From Gammaproteobacteria bacterium (GTDB lineage: Bacteria; Pseudomonadota; Gammaproteobacteria; JAKDMP01), in the NCBI GenBank assembly GCA_027018875.1, contig JALUYA010000017.1:1-64000 (forward strand): 64,000 nt of DNA, in the 5' to 3' direction. The translations under genes and the position numbers were made by a program. Positions 38,841 to 49,939 of the stretch are shown piece by piece (the stretch's first letter is position 1; each line of letters opens with the position of its first letter). The notes under the pieces are model-generated. The model had not been told where the DNA came from. It searched no databases and saw only the letters and a list, made by a program, of their open reading frames with translations.

Positions 38841-39932
38841 ATGAACAGTCAAATTTCTCTTTTTTCATCCATCCAACTGGGCAATGTTCCCCTGAAAAAC
38901 CGTATCGTCATGGCCCCCATGACCCGCAACCGCGCGGAAAAAGGTAATGTCGCCGGTGAACTCATCAGAAAATATTACACGCAGCGGGCCGGCGCCGGCC
39001 TGATCATCACCGAAGGTTCGCAGATCTCCTCCCAAGGTGTCGGCTATCCCAATACCCCGGGGATCTACAGCGAGGCGCAAATTGCCGGCTGGCGCAAGGT
39101 GGTCGATTCGATCCATGCCGCCGGCGGCCGGGTTTTTATCCAGCTATGGCATGTGGGGCGCATTTCGCACCCCTCGCTACAGCCGAACGGTGCCCTGCCC
39201 GTGGCGCCCTCGGCCATTCAACCCGCCGGTGAGACGGTAACTTACCAAGGCATGCAACCTTTCGTAACGCCCCACGCTCTTGAGCTAAATGAAATCCAGT
39301 CCATCATCGAACAGTATCGCCAGGCGGCCAGGAATGCACAGGCAGCCGGCTTTGACGGTGCCGAAATTCACGCCGCCAATGGCTACCTGATCGATCAATT
39401 TCTGCGTGATAAAACCAATCACCGCGACGACCACTATGGGGGTTCGATCGAAAACCGTACCCGTTTCCTAATCGAAGTGGTCGAGGCCGTCGTCACAGCC
39501 TGGGCACCGGGTAATATCGGTGTCCGCCTGTCGCCGGAAAACACCTTCAACGACATCGCCGATTCGAATCCCCAAGCCACCTTCAATACCGCCTGCGAAA
39601 AACTCGGCAAGTACGGCCTGGCTTACCTGCACATACTGGAAGGAGTCATGCTGCAGCACGGTAAGCACCGCTTGGATTACCGCCAGTTCAGCGATCGTTT
39701 CGGCGGCCTGTACCTGGCCAACAACGGCTACACCAGACAATCCGCCCAGGCCGCCATTTGCGAACACCGCGCCGACCTGGTGGCATTCGGCATACCCTTT
39801 ATCGCCAACCCGGACCTGGTCGAGCGGTTCAAGCGGAATGCGCCACTCAACGAGGCGGATCGGGCCACCTTCTATGGTGGCGATGAACACGGCTATACGG
39901 ACTATCCGTTTCTCGATAAACAACAGGTATAA
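38841..39932 (+). CDS. nemA: Old yellow enzyme family FMN oxidoreductase (NemA-like)
   Basis: 363 residues, full length. KNRIVMAPMTRNRA, the substrate-binding pair in FDGAEIHAANGYLIDQFLRD, QLWHVGRISHP, and the FMN-phosphate end AFGIPFIANPDLVERFK identify the old yellow enzyme group next to NemA and OPR proteins. Such enzymes reduce activated alkenes, nitro compounds and maleimides with NAD(P)H. Start ATG 38841. The gap before it (about 290 nt) is AT-rich near 38762-38800 (TAAAAT) and probably holds its promoter; no NemR-like regulator gene is adjacent. Confidence 0.93.
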   Translation: MNSQISLFSSIQLGNVPLKNRIVMAPMTRNRAEKGNVAGELIRKYYTQRAGAGLIITEGSQISSQGVGYPNTPGIYSEAQIAGWRKVVDSIHAAGGRVFIQLWHVGRISHPSLQPNGALPVAPSAIQPAGETVTYQGMQPFVTPHALELNEIQSIIEQYRQAARNAQAAGFDGAEIHAANGYLIDQFLRDKTNHRDDHYGGSIENRTRFLIEVVEAVVTAWAPGNIGVRLSPENTFNDIADSNPQATFNTACEKLGKYGLAYLHILEGVMLQHGKHRLDYRQFSDRFGGLYLANNGYTRQSAQAAICEHRADLVAFGIPFIANPDLVERFKRNAPLNEADRATFYGGDEHGYTDYPFLDKQQV

Positions 39933-39967
39933 CTACCGGCCAAGGTGCTCAAGGGCCGCGGCGAGGC

Positions 39968-41257
39968 TCAGCGCCCGCCCCGGTTCAGCTCGGCGAGGTG
40001 TCGCAGCCGCTCGGCAATCCGTTTTTCGATCCCCCGCTCGGTGGGCCGATAGTAGCGGCGGTCGGGCATCTCCTGCGGAAAATAATGTTCGCCCACGGCA
40101 TAAGCCTCGGGCTCGTCGTGCGGGTAGCGGTAACGGGCCCCGTGGCCCAGTTTACGCATCAGTTCCGTCGGTGCATTCCTCAAATGCAGCGGTACTTCGG
40201 CGGAACCCCACTTGCGGCTGTCCTGCACCGCGGCACGCAAGGCAAGGTAGATGGCATTGCTCTTGGGAGCGGCGGCCAGATACACCACGACCTCGGCAAG
40301 TGCCAGATCGCCCTCGGGGCTTCCGAGCCGTTCGTAAACCTGCCAGCCATCGAGCGCGATTCCGAGGGCGCGCGGATCGGCGAGTCCCACGTCCTCGCTC
40401 GCCATCCGGACCAGCCGGCGGGCGATATAGAGCGGTTCGACACCCCCCGCGAGCATGCGCGCAAACCAGTAGAGCGCCGCATCCGGTGCCGAACCGCGAA
40501 CGGACTTGTGCAGTGCTGAAATCTGGTCATAGAACAGATCCCCCCCCTGATCGAATGCGGCAATGCATTCCCCGAGCAGGGCGCGAAACTCACCCGGCTC
40601 CAGGGGCCGTTCGCACTGGGCGGCGGCAATGCTTTCGAGCAAGTTGAGCCCGCGGCGCGCATCGCCACCCGAGGCGGCCGCGATGTCACCGATCCACTCT
40701 TCCGGCAAGGCGTGCTCGTCCAGACCGAGTCCCCGATCGGGATCAACCAGTGCCCGACGGAGGATGGTTACCAACGCAGGCTCATCGAGCTGGGCGAGGC
40801 GTAACAAGCGGCAACGTGATAACAGCGCCCGCCGAACCTCGAAGGAAGGGTTTTCCGTGGTTGCCCCGATCAGGGTTACCGTACCCCGTTCGACATACGG
40901 CAACAGCGCATCCTGCTGTGCCTTGTTGAAGCGGTGAATTTCATCGAGAAAAAATACGGTCGGGTGCCCCGACTCCCGCTCCCGATCGGCCTCGGCAATA
41001 ATGCGCTTGACCTCACTCACCCCAATGGCCACCGCGGATCGAGCCACAAATCGTGCCTTCACTTCCCCGGCAAGCACCCGGGCCAGGGTGGTCTTACCGC
41101 TGCCCGGCGGTCCCCAAAAGAGAATGGACGGCAGGTGGCCACCGTTCAAAATCCGGCTAAGACTGCCGCCGGGACCCACCAGGGCCGGTTGGCCGACCAC
41201 CTCATCCAGGCACCGCGGGCGCATCCGCTCGGCAAGCGGCGCCCGGGGATGATCCAT
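39968..41257 (-). CDS. rarA: Replication-associated recombination protein RarA (MgsA)
   Basis: 429 residues. AAA+ clamp-loader-like ATPase: Walker A GPPGSGKTT, Walker B FFLDEIHRFN, arginine-finger region ATTENPSFEV, and the C-terminal tetramerisation part with SNAIYLA and the HEPEAYAVGEHYFP-like block (YPHDEPEAYA). It acts at stalled replication forks. The ATG overlaps the lolA stop by one base. Third gene of ftsK-lolA-rarA, a conserved gammaproteobacterial operon. Confidence 0.96.
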   Translation of the reverse strand: MDHPRAPLAERMRPRCLDEVVGQPALVGPGGSLSRILNGGHLPSILFWGPPGSGKTTLARVLAGEVKARFVARSAVAIGVSEVKRIIAEADRERESGHPTVFFLDEIHRFNKAQQDALLPYVERGTVTLIGATTENPSFEVRRALLSRCRLLRLAQLDEPALVTILRRALVDPDRGLGLDEHALPEEWIGDIAAASGGDARRGLNLLESIAAAQCERPLEPGEFRALLGECIAAFDQGGDLFYDQISALHKSVRGSAPDAALYWFARMLAGGVEPLYIARRLVRMASEDVGLADPRALGIALDGWQVYERLGSPEGDLALAEVVVYLAAAPKSNAIYLALRAAVQDSRKWGSAEVPLHLRNAPTELMRKLGHGARYRYPHDEPEAYAVGEHYFPQEMPDRRYYRPTERGIEKRIAERLRHLAELNRGGR

Positions 41258-41922
41258 CACGACCCGCCGGTGCTCGGCCCCGGCGGTGAAGTGTCGCGCA
41301 CCACATCGACTCCCGCGGGCGGCACGAAGCGAAATTGTGCCACGGGAATGGCCGGATTACGCCGGACATCGCTGAATTTTATCCGTGTGGTCTGGCCCAG
41401 GCGTGACACGAGCCGCATCACCCGAATTTCATCATGGGCCGCAAGACCAAGTTCGATTGCCGTATAGTCGGCATTTTTCGACCGCGGAACCAGGCGCAAC
41501 CAGTCCAACCCGCCGTGACGCGGTAGCAGGCTGACCCTGAAGTTCCTTGATATATCCGCCTCCCCGGCGAGCAACGCCGCTGGCCCGGCGGCCAGCGCAC
41601 CGGGCTCGGGTTTGACCGTCACCTGTTCGAGCCCCGGATCATAGATCCACAGGGTTTTCCCGTCGGCGACGATCAACTGCCGGTAAGGCTTGCGGTAGTC
41701 CCAGCGAAACCGGCCCGGCTTGGCAATCGCCACGTAGCCCGAAGCCTGCCTGACGGTCGCGGCATTGGCATTTACCACGGTTTCCGTGAACCGGGCCGTG
41801 AGACTGCGGGTTGCGCCAAGCAGGCGATCCAGCCTTGCAGCCGCCCGGGAATTACCCGCCTGGGCCAATGGCGCCAGGAGCAGCAACGCGATTACCGCGG
41901 TGGGAAAGATAGGTTTCTGCAT
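41257..41922 (-). CDS. lolA: Outer-membrane lipoprotein carrier protein LolA
   Basis: 221 residues with a signal peptide (1-22, ending AQA-G). RFRWDYRKPYRQLIVADGKTLWIYDPGLEQV is the diagnostic LolA block; the open beta-barrel carries lipoproteins from LolCDE to LolB. It ends with a Pro/Gly tail slightly longer than E. coli LolA. Placed 3 nt after ftsK and coupled to rarA. Confidence 0.96.
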   Translation of the reverse strand: MQKPIFPTAVIALLLLAPLAQAGNSRAAARLDRLLGATRSLTARFTETVVNANAATVRQASGYVAIAKPGRFRWDYRKPYRQLIVADGKTLWIYDPGLEQVTVKPEPGALAAGPAALLAGEADISRNFRVSLLPRHGGLDWLRLVPRSKNADYTAIELGLAAHDEIRVMRLVSRLGQTTRIKFSDVRRNPAIPVAQFRFVPPAGVDVVRDTSPPGPSTGGS

Positions 41923-41925
41923 GAA

Positions 41926-44226
41926 TTACTCCGGTGGAGGGGGGGCCAATACTTCACGGTTACCGTTCGGTTGCAAGGAACCGACAATACCGACCCGCTC
42001 CATCTGCTCGATCAACCTTGCCGCGCGGTTATAGCCGATGCGTAGCCGGCGCTGGACCGCGGAGATCGAGGCCCGACGGGTTTCGGTAACGATATGTACC
42101 GCTTCATCATAGAGGGGATCGTCTTCGGCGTCGGTGCTTACTTTAGATTTGGGAAACCCGTTCGAAATCTCCTCGTTCGCCTCGAGAACCTCCTCCAGGT
42201 ACGTGGGTTCGCCGGCTTGCTTGAGCCACGCCACCACCCGATGCACCTCGATATCGTCAACGAAGGCCCCATGGACCCGATTAACCAGGGAGGTTCCCGG
42301 CGGCAGGAACAGCATGTCGCCGGTACCGAGCAGCGAATCGGCGCCGCTCTGATCGATTATGGTACGCGAATCCACCCGCGAAGATACCTGAAAGGCGATT
42401 CGGGCCGGAATATTAGCCTTGATCAGACCGGTGATCACATCGACTGAGGGCCGTTGGGTAGCCACCAGGAGGTGAATTCCTGCCGCCCTCGCCTTCTGCG
42501 CCAGGCGGGCGATCAGTTCCTCGACCTTCTTGCCCACCACCAACATCAGATCGGCCAACTCGTCGATAACCACCACGATGGCCGGCATAGGCCGGAGCGG
42601 TTCGCGTTCTCCGGCCTCATTGGTCTCGGACAGTGGATCGTCGGGAACGGTTTCCCCCCGGGCGGTCAGTTCCCGCAGCTTGCGGTTGTAATTGGCCAGG
42701 CTGCGCACCTTCAGCGTCGCGATTCTCCGGTAACGCCGGTCCATCTCCACCACGCACCAGCGCAATGCGGTAGCCGCCTCACCCATATCGGTCACTACCG
42801 GTGTAAGCAGATGGGGAATATCTGCATAGACCGAGAGTTCGAGCATTTTCGGGTCGATGAGCAACAAGCGCACATCATCGGGGCTGGCCTTATATAACAG
42901 GCTCAGTAACATCGCATTCAAGGCTACGGATTTGCCCGAACCCGTCGTTCCGGCAATCAAAAGATGCGGCATCCGGGCCAAGTCGGTAACTACCGGCCGG
43001 CCGGAGATATCCTTGCCGAGCGCCAGGGTAAGTTTCGATGTGGAACGATCATAGGCATCGGAGCGCAGGACCTCTCCCAGGGTGACCAGTTCACGGACTT
43101 CGTTAGGAACCTCGATACCGACTACACTCTTGCCCGGGATGACCTCGACCACCCGCACGCTGACCGCCGAGAGGGAACGGGCTAAATCCTTGGCAAGACC
43201 GCTGATCTGGCTAACCTTGACGCCCGGTGCCGGCTGAACCTCGAAACGGGTAATCACCGGGCCCGCGTGTACCGCTACCACCTCGACCTCGATGCCGAAG
43301 TCCCGCAGCTTTAATTCGAGCTGGCGACTCATCGCCTCGAGCGTCTTCTCGCCATATCCCCGACCGGAACGCGGCGGAGGGTTCAATAGCGCCAGCGGCG
43401 GAGTTCCCGGCGCCCCGGTTTTAGTCGGCGGGAGCGGAAACAGATTTCGCTGGCGCTCGCGTTCGACCTTGGCGCTTAACGTTACTTTGGCTATTGCCGG
43501 CTCGACCCGGAGTTTGCCCCGGGTCGCCCGCCGGGCACTCTCACGCTCCAGCGCCACGCTGCGCGAGGTGCGACCCGCCCTGGCCTGGCGCCGCTCGCGC
43601 CGGTGCCGGCGGCGCAACCCCACCCACTCGATAAATCGCAAGACCAGGGCGCCCAAGCGATCCATCAAGGCAAACCAGGACAAGCCGGTCGCCAGCGTTA
43701 CCGTTGCCGCCAACACCGCCAGTAGCAACAACGCCGCTCCCGCAACTCCCACTCCATCGGCAATCGGCACCGCCAGGGCATCCCCCAGCACCCCTCCTAT
43801 ACCGGCCGGAAACCAGGCCGGACCCGGCGCCGCCAACAAGGTCAGCAATATCGAGCAAGTGATAATCGCCGCCAGCAAGGAGAATATGCGCAGGCTACGC
43901 ACCAGCACCTTGCGCCGCACCATGCCATGGAATATCAGCCACCCGGCATAGCCCAGAAACAAGGGTAGTACATAGGCCGTAGCGCCAAGGATGAACAGCA
44001 GGAAATCGCTGGCCCAGGCACCTGCCGGACCAATCAGGTTATGCACCGGACCGATACCGGTGCTGGTGTAGCTGGGATCGCCCGGATGAAACGAGGCCAA
44101 GGCCACGGCCAGCACTACGGCCAGCGCGGTGCTCAGCCAGAAGGCGGCTTCCCGTGCCGCCGCGCCGAGCCGCGGTATCAGCAGCTCATCGGAGGTAGAG
44201 TTTGAACTGTCTCTCGTCTTGGCCAT
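41926..44226 (-). CDS. ftsK: DNA translocase FtsK
   Basis: 766 residues. Four membrane helices in the first about 200 residues, a short basic/Pro linker (200-290), then the motor: Walker A GTTGSGKS, Walker [12 protein letters not shown], and the C-terminal gamma winged-helix ([27 protein letters not shown]) that reads KOPS sites and activates XerCD. The linker is much shorter than in E. coli FtsK (1329 residues), as in many other bacteria. Divergent from trxB. Confidence 0.97.
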   Translation of the reverse strand: MAKTRDSSNSTSDELLIPRLGAAAREAAFWLSTALAVVLAVALASFHPGDPSYTSTGIGPVHNLIGPAGAWASDFLLFILGATAYVLPLFLGYAGWLIFHGMVRRKVLVRSLRIFSLLAAIITCSILLTLLAAPGPAWFPAGIGGVLGDALAVPIADGVGVAGAALLLLAVLAATVTLATGLSWFALMDRLGALVLRFIEWVGLRRRHRRERRQARAGRTSRSVALERESARRATRGKLRVEPAIAKVTLSAKVERERQRNLFPLPPTKTGAPGTPPLALLNPPPRSGRGYGEKTLEAMSRQLELKLRDFGIEVEVVAVHAGPVITRFEVQPAPGVKVSQISGLAKDLARSLSAVSVRVVEVIPGKSVVGIEVPNEVRELVTLGEVLRSDAYDRSTSKLTLALGKDISGRPVVTDLARMPHLLIAGTTGSGKSVALNAMLLSLLYKASPDDVRLLLIDPKMLELSVYADIPHLLTPVVTDMGEAATALRWCVVEMDRRYRRIATLKVRSLANYNRKLRELTARGETVPDDPLSETNEAGEREPLRPMPAIVVVIDELADLMLVVGKKVEELIARLAQKARAAGIHLLVATQRPSVDVITGLIKANIPARIAFQVSSRVDSRTIIDQSGADSLLGTGDMLFLPPGTSLVNRVHGAFVDDIEVHRVVAWLKQAGEPTYLEEVLEANEEISNGFPKSKVSTDAEDDPLYDEAVHIVTETRRASISAVQRRLRIGYNRAARLIEQMERVGIVGSLQPNGNREVLAPPPPE

Positions 44227-44298
44227 ATTGAAGTTACGATTCGATCCTTATGAGTTTAGCGCGTCCGGCGAATGCACCCAAGCCCGGGGCTAGGGTAA

Positions 44299-45339
<1,041 letters not shown>

Positions 45340-45351
45340 AATCATTTTCTC

Positions 45352-46494
45352 ATGCCCACTCTACGGCTGCATTCCACGATCGCGGAAATTGATTCCGCCC
45401 AGTGGAACCTGCTTGCCGGAACCCACTCCGCCCCCCTACGCCATGAGTTTTTCAGCGCCCTCGAGGCCGGTGCCTCGGTAGGCCCGGGAACCGGCTGGTT
45501 ACCCCGCTACCTGAGCCTTCACGGAGACGACGGCAAGCTTTGGGGCGCGCTACCGTTATTTGAAAAAACCGACTCCCGCGGGGAATTTATATTCGACTGG
45601 GACTGGGCCGAGGCGCTGGGTTCGAGCGGCCACGAATATTATCCGAAACTTGTCATCGCCATTCCCTACACCCCGATTCCGGGTTACCGCCTGCTTCTCG
45701 GTGCCTCGGCACCGGCCGGCACCGGAACCACCCTGGCCCAAGGAGCGATGGATTATGCCCGCGAGCGCGGGTTATCCTCCCTGCACTGGCTATTCCACCG
45801 CCCGGATGAATCCGCCATATTGGCCTCTTGTGGCCACTTGGCGCGTACCGGCTGTCATTTCCGCTGGGTTAACGCAAACTACCAATGCTTCGATGATTGG
45901 CTGGCAACCCTGACCGCGGCGCGGCGCAAGAAAATACGCCGCGAACGGCGCAAAACAGCGGAAGCTGGTGTACGCTGCATCTGGATTGAGGGAGGGGATT
46001 TCAGCCCCAGAATCCTGAATACCGCCTACCGCCTCTATGCGGCCAATTATCGAACCCACGGAATGCGTCCCTACCTTACCCGGGAATTTTTCGCCGAACT
46101 GTGCCGGCGAATGCCGGAAGCCTTTGTCGCCTGCCTTGCCTATCGCGGTACCGAGGTCCTGGCGGGAGCCCTGTTTCTGGAAGATTCCGAGAATTTATAC
46201 GGCCGCTACTGGGGAGCCTTCGAATGGATCGACAGCCTGCACTTCGAGGTCTGCTATTACCAGGGCATCGAGCGGGCCATTGCCCGCAAGCAACACCACT
46301 TCCACCCCGGGATCCAGGGTGAACATAAACTAATCCGTGGCTTCGCCCCGTGTCTGCATTACTCCTCGCACTGGCTCCGCGATGCCGGATTGGAGCGAGC
46401 GGTCCGGGCTTATCTCGAAGCCGAACATCGGGCGGTGGAACGTTACCGGCGGGCCGCCGAGGCGATCCTGCCCGTGCATCGGGTCGCCCCATGA
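45352..46494 (+). CDS. FemAB/GNAT-like protein of the DUF482 (peptidogalycan) family
   Basis: 380 residues. HEFFSALEAGASVGPGTGW at the start and FHPGIQGEHKLIRGF near the end are typical of the DUF482 family, with a GNAT/FemAB-like fold that transfers an acyl or aminoacyl group. The substrate is unknown. It lies 12 nt after trxB and overlaps aat by 4 nt, so it is co-transcribed with an enzyme that also uses aminoacyl-tRNA (Aat); a tRNA-dependent transfer is conceivable but unproven. Confidence 0.88.
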   Translation: MPTLRLHSTIAEIDSAQWNLLAGTHSAPLRHEFFSALEAGASVGPGTGWLPRYLSLHGDDGKLWGALPLFEKTDSRGEFIFDWDWAEALGSSGHEYYPKLVIAIPYTPIPGYRLLLGASAPAGTGTTLAQGAMDYARERGLSSLHWLFHRPDESAILASCGHLARTGCHFRWVNANYQCFDDWLATLTAARRKKIRRERRKTAEAGVRCIWIEGGDFSPRILNTAYRLYAANYRTHGMRPYLTREFFAELCRRMPEAFVACLAYRGTEVLAGALFLEDSENLYGRYWGAFEWIDSLHFEVCYYQGIERAIARKQHHFHPGIQGEHKLIRGFAPCLHYSSHWLRDAGLERAVRAYLEAEHRAVERYRRAAEAILPVHRVAP

Positions 46495-47195
46495 GCAGGC
46501 CGCCGCATCCTTACTTGATTGCCCGCGATGCCCCGCCCGATGACTTCCCGCCCACCGAAGCCGCGCTCACCGAGCCCAATGGCCTCATTGCCCTCGGCGG
46601 CGACCTGTCTCCGGATCGCCTGCTTGCCGCCTATCGCCGGGGTATCTTCCCATGGTATGAAGAGGCTCAGCCGATCCTGTGGTGGACTCCCAATCCACGC
46701 CTGGTACTGAATCCCCGCCGCCTACGCCTTTCCCGGAGCCTGCGTCGAACCCTTCGAAAAAGAACCTTCACAACGAGTGTGGATCAAGATTTCGCGGGGA
46801 CCATCCACGCCTGTGCCGCACCGAGAAAAGGCTCACCGGGCACCTGGATCACCCCGGCGATGGTCGCGGCCTACCGGCACCTGCACCGCCTCGGCTGGGC
46901 CCATTCCATAGAGGTTCGGCACGGGGATGTGCTCGTGGGAGGGCTCTACGGAATCTCAATCGGTACGGCTTTTTTTGGTGAGTCCATGTTCAGCCGGGAA
47001 AGCGACGCCTCGAAGGTGGCCCTGGTTGGACTTGCCCGCCTACTCGAGAGCTTTCCCGAGAGTCTTATCGACTGCCAGGTTCCTTCCGCGCACCTTCTCG
47101 GCCTGGGGGCCGAACTGGTCCCGCGTGCCGCATTCATGGAGTGGCTGCGCCGGGCCATGAATGCGCCGGCGGGACCCTTTCCATTACCAAAGTAA
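46491..47195 (+). CDS. aat: Leucyl/phenylalanyl-tRNA-protein transferase Aat
   Basis: 234 residues. GLIALGGDLSPDRLLAAYRRGIFPW, ILWWTPNPR and GGLYGISIGTAFFGESMFSR are the family blocks. It adds Leu or Phe to N-terminal Lys or Arg, marking proteins for ClpAP through ClpS. The start overlaps the preceding stop by 4 nt. In many relatives it sits near infA, as here, though a beta-barrel gene on the other strand intervenes. Confidence 0.96.
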   Translation: MSRPPHPYLIARDAPPDDFPPTEAALTEPNGLIALGGDLSPDRLLAAYRRGIFPWYEEAQPILWWTPNPRLVLNPRRLRLSRSLRRTLRKRTFTTSVDQDFAGTIHACAAPRKGSPGTWITPAMVAAYRHLHRLGWAHSIEVRHGDVLVGGLYGISIGTAFFGESMFSRESDASKVALVGLARLLESFPESLIDCQVPSAHLLGLGAELVPRAAFMEWLRRAMNAPAGPFPLPK

Positions 47196-47239
47196 TTCCA
47201 TCTCCACCGCCGGCTTTACTTTCCGGCCCCGGGACAATC

Positions 47240-48037
47240 TCAGAAATGCCAGCCCAAGCCGGCATAAACTCCGCTGAATTCGGCCGTGCCATTCAGGCTG
47301 ATGCGGGAACTCTCCAGATGCACCCGCAACCGCCGATACCCCACAGAGGCGCTCAGCCCCGGACCAAAGGAATAGCCGAGTCCGGCACGAGCATCATACA
47401 GATAGCTGGATCCCACATGAATAAATGCAGCATCACCCGATATCTCGAAACCGGCCGGTAAATGCAAGGTGACTCCGGTATCCAACAGCGGTAACCACAC
47501 CACCCCGCCGGCCGAGCCGCTCACCTGGTAGGGTTGAGTCCCCCCGCCCGGTGCCGTAGCCACCCCTTGACCCGAGGCGGCCACATTCAGCTTTATCCAG
47601 CGGGCCTCGAACCCGAACCTCCAGTTGACCAGGGAATCGTCCAGCGGATTCCAAAACAAGAGCACCGAACCCTGCCGAAGCAACGCCTGGCTCTGGATTT
47701 GGCCATTGGCGTTATAGACATTACCCCCAAAGGTAAAGCTCTGCCGGGTAATCCCCGACCCGCTGCTGAGAATCCGGTCATAGCTCAGACGCAAATCCGG
47801 AAGCAAGGGCAAAGGATCGTCAAAGGTGACATGCAACCCCCCGTTCCAGTGATGTCCCAGATGCAGATCATTCTCCAGGTTGACATTGGTATTCAAGGCA
47901 CTCGAAGTATCGCGTACCGTACCACTGGCACCCGTGTTCCAGGCGCTAACACCCACCGCAACCCAGGGCGTGGCCAAAGCCGGGATAGGGGCAAGAAGAA
48001 ACAGCCCTGCCAAGACCAATAAGACACGTCGAATCAT
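47240..48037 (-). CDS. Outer-membrane beta-barrel protein
   Basis: 265 residues with a signal peptide (1-22, ending ALA-TP). Alternating polar/hydrophobic strands follow and the last residue is Phe (GVYAGLGWHF), the usual signature recognised by the BAM complex. The layout, with repeated short strands such as LRLSYDRI and FGFEARWIKLNV, is OmpW-like and similar to a group of small proteobacterial barrel proteins without known function. Single gene, convergent with aat, divergent from infA. Confidence 0.75.
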   Translation of the reverse strand: MIRRVLLVLAGLFLLAPIPALATPWVAVGVSAWNTGASGTVRDTSSALNTNVNLENDLHLGHHWNGGLHVTFDDPLPLLPDLRLSYDRILSSGSGITRQSFTFGGNVYNANGQIQSQALLRQGSVLLFWNPLDDSLVNWRFGFEARWIKLNVAASGQGVATAPGGGTQPYQVSGSAGGVVWLPLLDTGVTLHLPAGFEISGDAAFIHVGSSYLYDARAGLGYSFGPGLSASVGYRRLRVHLESSRISLNGTAEFSGVYAGLGWHF

Positions 48038-48147
48038 GGGAGACCCTCCCTCTCATAAAGTCGAAAGCATAACCCATCTGGAACTTGGACTTGCTCTGAA
48101 CCCTCCGCTTGCGGCAAAATACCCTGGTTATTATTGATCTATCAACC

Positions 48148-48366
48148 ATGGCTAAAGAAGAAAGCATCCAAATGGAAGGCAAGGTTACCGAAACCCTGCC
48201 TAATACCAGGTTTCGGGTTGAACTGGAAAATGGCCATGTCGTCACTGCCCATATTTCCGGGCGAATGCGCAAACACTACATTCGCATCCTGACGGGCGAT
48301 AAGGTCACGGTCGAGCTAACCCCATACGACCTCAGTAAGGGTCGGATCGTCTTTCGCGGGCGCTGA
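48148..48366 (+). CDS. infA: Translation initiation factor IF-1
   Basis: 72 residues, the exact family length. [19 protein letters not shown], then [25 protein letters not shown] and [11 protein letters not shown]: an S1-type OB fold that binds the 30S A site. ATG 48148; TTGCGG (48109) with TATTGA (48132) at 17-nt spacing may be its promoter. Confidence 0.98.
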   Translation: MAKEESIQMEGKVTETLPNTRFRVELENGHVVTAHISGRMRKHYIRILTGDKVTVELTPYDLSKGRIVFRGR

Positions 48367-48489
48367 TCCCGGCCACGGATCCAGTGAATCTGCAACCAGG
48401 CATCCTCTCATCCCCAGACGCCTGCCAAGCTTAGGCAAGCATAGCGAGCAGGGCAGAGGAGAGTCGAGATGTTCCTGGTTTTGAGGCGC

Positions 48490-48535
48490 ATAGCGGGCCT
48501 GCAAAACGAGGAACCGGAGATATTCCGCCCGCTAT
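48490..48535. repeat. 9-bp inverted repeat between infA and the ABC operon
   Basis: ATAGCGGGC (48490-48498) and GCCCGCTAT (48527-48535) with a 28-nt loop, in the 256-nt gap between two convergent genes. Without a T-run it is at best a weak bidirectional terminator. Nothing else is recognised in the gap. Confidence 0.25.
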
Positions 48536-48622
48536 CACGCCCATGCGGCAGGTTGCTCCCCGGTCCGGCAGGCACCCTGGCTCGAAGACCCGATCCGGAC
48601 CGGAATCCGGCTACTGCAAGAA

Positions 48623-49930
48623 TCAGCCGGAAACTTTATCCGCGGTGGGGTTTTCGAGGCTGAATTCGCCGCTGTCGTAATCGTAGGCAAACAGTTCGGC
48701 ATAACGCCCCCAGGCAACGATCACCTCCAGAACCCGCTCGGCCTCCTCGTCCGACAACGATTCGTTGAGCGCGGCGAGAAATTGCTCTTCATTGACCCGG
48801 TGATCCTCCTCGGCACAGATGGTTTTATAGATATGCCGGACTATCGGAACCCGGTCGAGCACCGCATGGCGGAACAGCGGCTTACGTTCGAGAATATCGG
48901 CTTTAAGAAACGCCTTGCCGGCCTCCGAAAGCCGGATCCTGCCATCGCCGGTGTGCGCAAATCCGAGTAATTCCAGCGCTTCGACCAGGGGGAAAATTTC
49001 ATCAATCTCCATTTCCAGCTCATCGGCCAATTCGGACAGTTCCAACTCATCGCTGGAAGATTCTTCACTAACCACATCCAGCACGCCCAGCATTTGCTGC
49101 ACATTGGCACTGGGTAAGCGGGCGCCGATCTCCAGCGTGGCCGTGGCCAAGGGGACCACTGCGGGTTCGCTGGGGCGGGTTATGGCGTCATAGACCCGGC
49201 CGACGAAGGCGCGAAAGGCATCGGAGTTCCGGTTGCGAGGATGCGGCAGGCGCACCGGCAGCTTCACCTTGATACGCCCGGGGTCACTACCGAGGATCAC
49301 CAGGCGATCGACTAAAAGCAGGGACTCCTCGATATTGTGCGATACCATGAGAATGGCCCGGGTGGGAATCTTGCGCTCCCGCCATAAATCCAGCAAATCG
49401 TCTCTCAGGGTTTCCGCCGTCGGGACATCCAGCGCGGAGAACGGCTCGTCCATGAGCAGAACGTCCGGGCGTACCACCAAGGCCCGGGCAAAGCCGACCC
49501 GTTGCCGCATACCGCCGGAGAGCTCTTTCGGATAGGCGGATTCGAACCCGTCCAGTCCGATCATGTCAATGGCTTCTAAGGCCCGGCGCCGCTGCTCGGC
49601 CACCGGGACACCTTGCGCCTCGAGGCCCAGGCGTACATTTTCGAGCACATCAAGCCAGGGGAACAGGGCAAAATCCTGAAACACCATGCTGATTCCAGGT
49701 GCCGAGCCTCGCACCGGCCGGCCACGGTAGAGCACCTCACCGGCAGTAGGCGCGATCAGTCCGGCGATGATACGTAGAATCGTAGATTTTCCCGACCCGG
49801 ACTTGCCGAGCAGGGCGACAATCTCGCCCTCATGCAACTCGAGATTGATATCGTCCAGAATAACGATGGGTTGTTCCTCCGGACCGGAAAATTCCTTGCG
49901 TACATGCTTTAATTCAACCAGTTCCGACAT
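48623..49930 (-). CDS. ABC transporter ATP-binding protein with C-terminal AAA-associated domain
   Basis: 435 residues. The first about 250 are a NitT/TauT/SsuB-type ATPase: Walker A GKSGSGKST, VFQDFALFPW (Q-loop), signature LSGGMRQRV, Walker B LLMDEPFSALD, H-loop VSHN. After that comes a roughly 165-residue extension (acidic helices, ELSELADELEMEIDEIFPLVEALELLGFA, then KPLFRHAVLDR) that resembles the AAA-associated domain found at the end of some importer ATPases, probably a regulatory winged-helix sensor. Start ATG has AGGAG. It is 9 nt after the fused permease gene. Confidence 0.88.
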   Translation of the reverse strand: MSELVELKHVRKEFSGPEEQPIVILDDINLELHEGEIVALLGKSGSGKSTILRIIAGLIAPTAGEVLYRGRPVRGSAPGISMVFQDFALFPWLDVLENVRLGLEAQGVPVAEQRRRALEAIDMIGLDGFESAYPKELSGGMRQRVGFARALVVRPDVLLMDEPFSALDVPTAETLRDDLLDLWRERKIPTRAILMVSHNIEESLLLVDRLVILGSDPGRIKVKLPVRLPHPRNRNSDAFRAFVGRVYDAITRPSEPAVVPLATATLEIGARLPSANVQQMLGVLDVVSEESSSDELELSELADELEMEIDEIFPLVEALELLGFAHTGDGRIRLSEAGKAFLKADILERKPLFRHAVLDRVPIVRHIYKTICAEEDHRVNEEQFLAALNESLSDEEAERVLEVIVAWGRYAELFAYDYDSGEFSLENPTADKVSG

Positions 49931-49939
49931 GAGTTCTCC

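Noticed and set aside
39520..40647. 375-codon plus-strand frame covering the end of nemA and much of rarA
   Set aside because: Frame-shifted reading of nemA followed by antisense of rarA; low-complexity Arg/Pro composition.
48469..48663. 64-codon frame downstream of infA
   Set aside because: Overlaps an inverted repeat and the end of the ABC ATPase; no coding signature.
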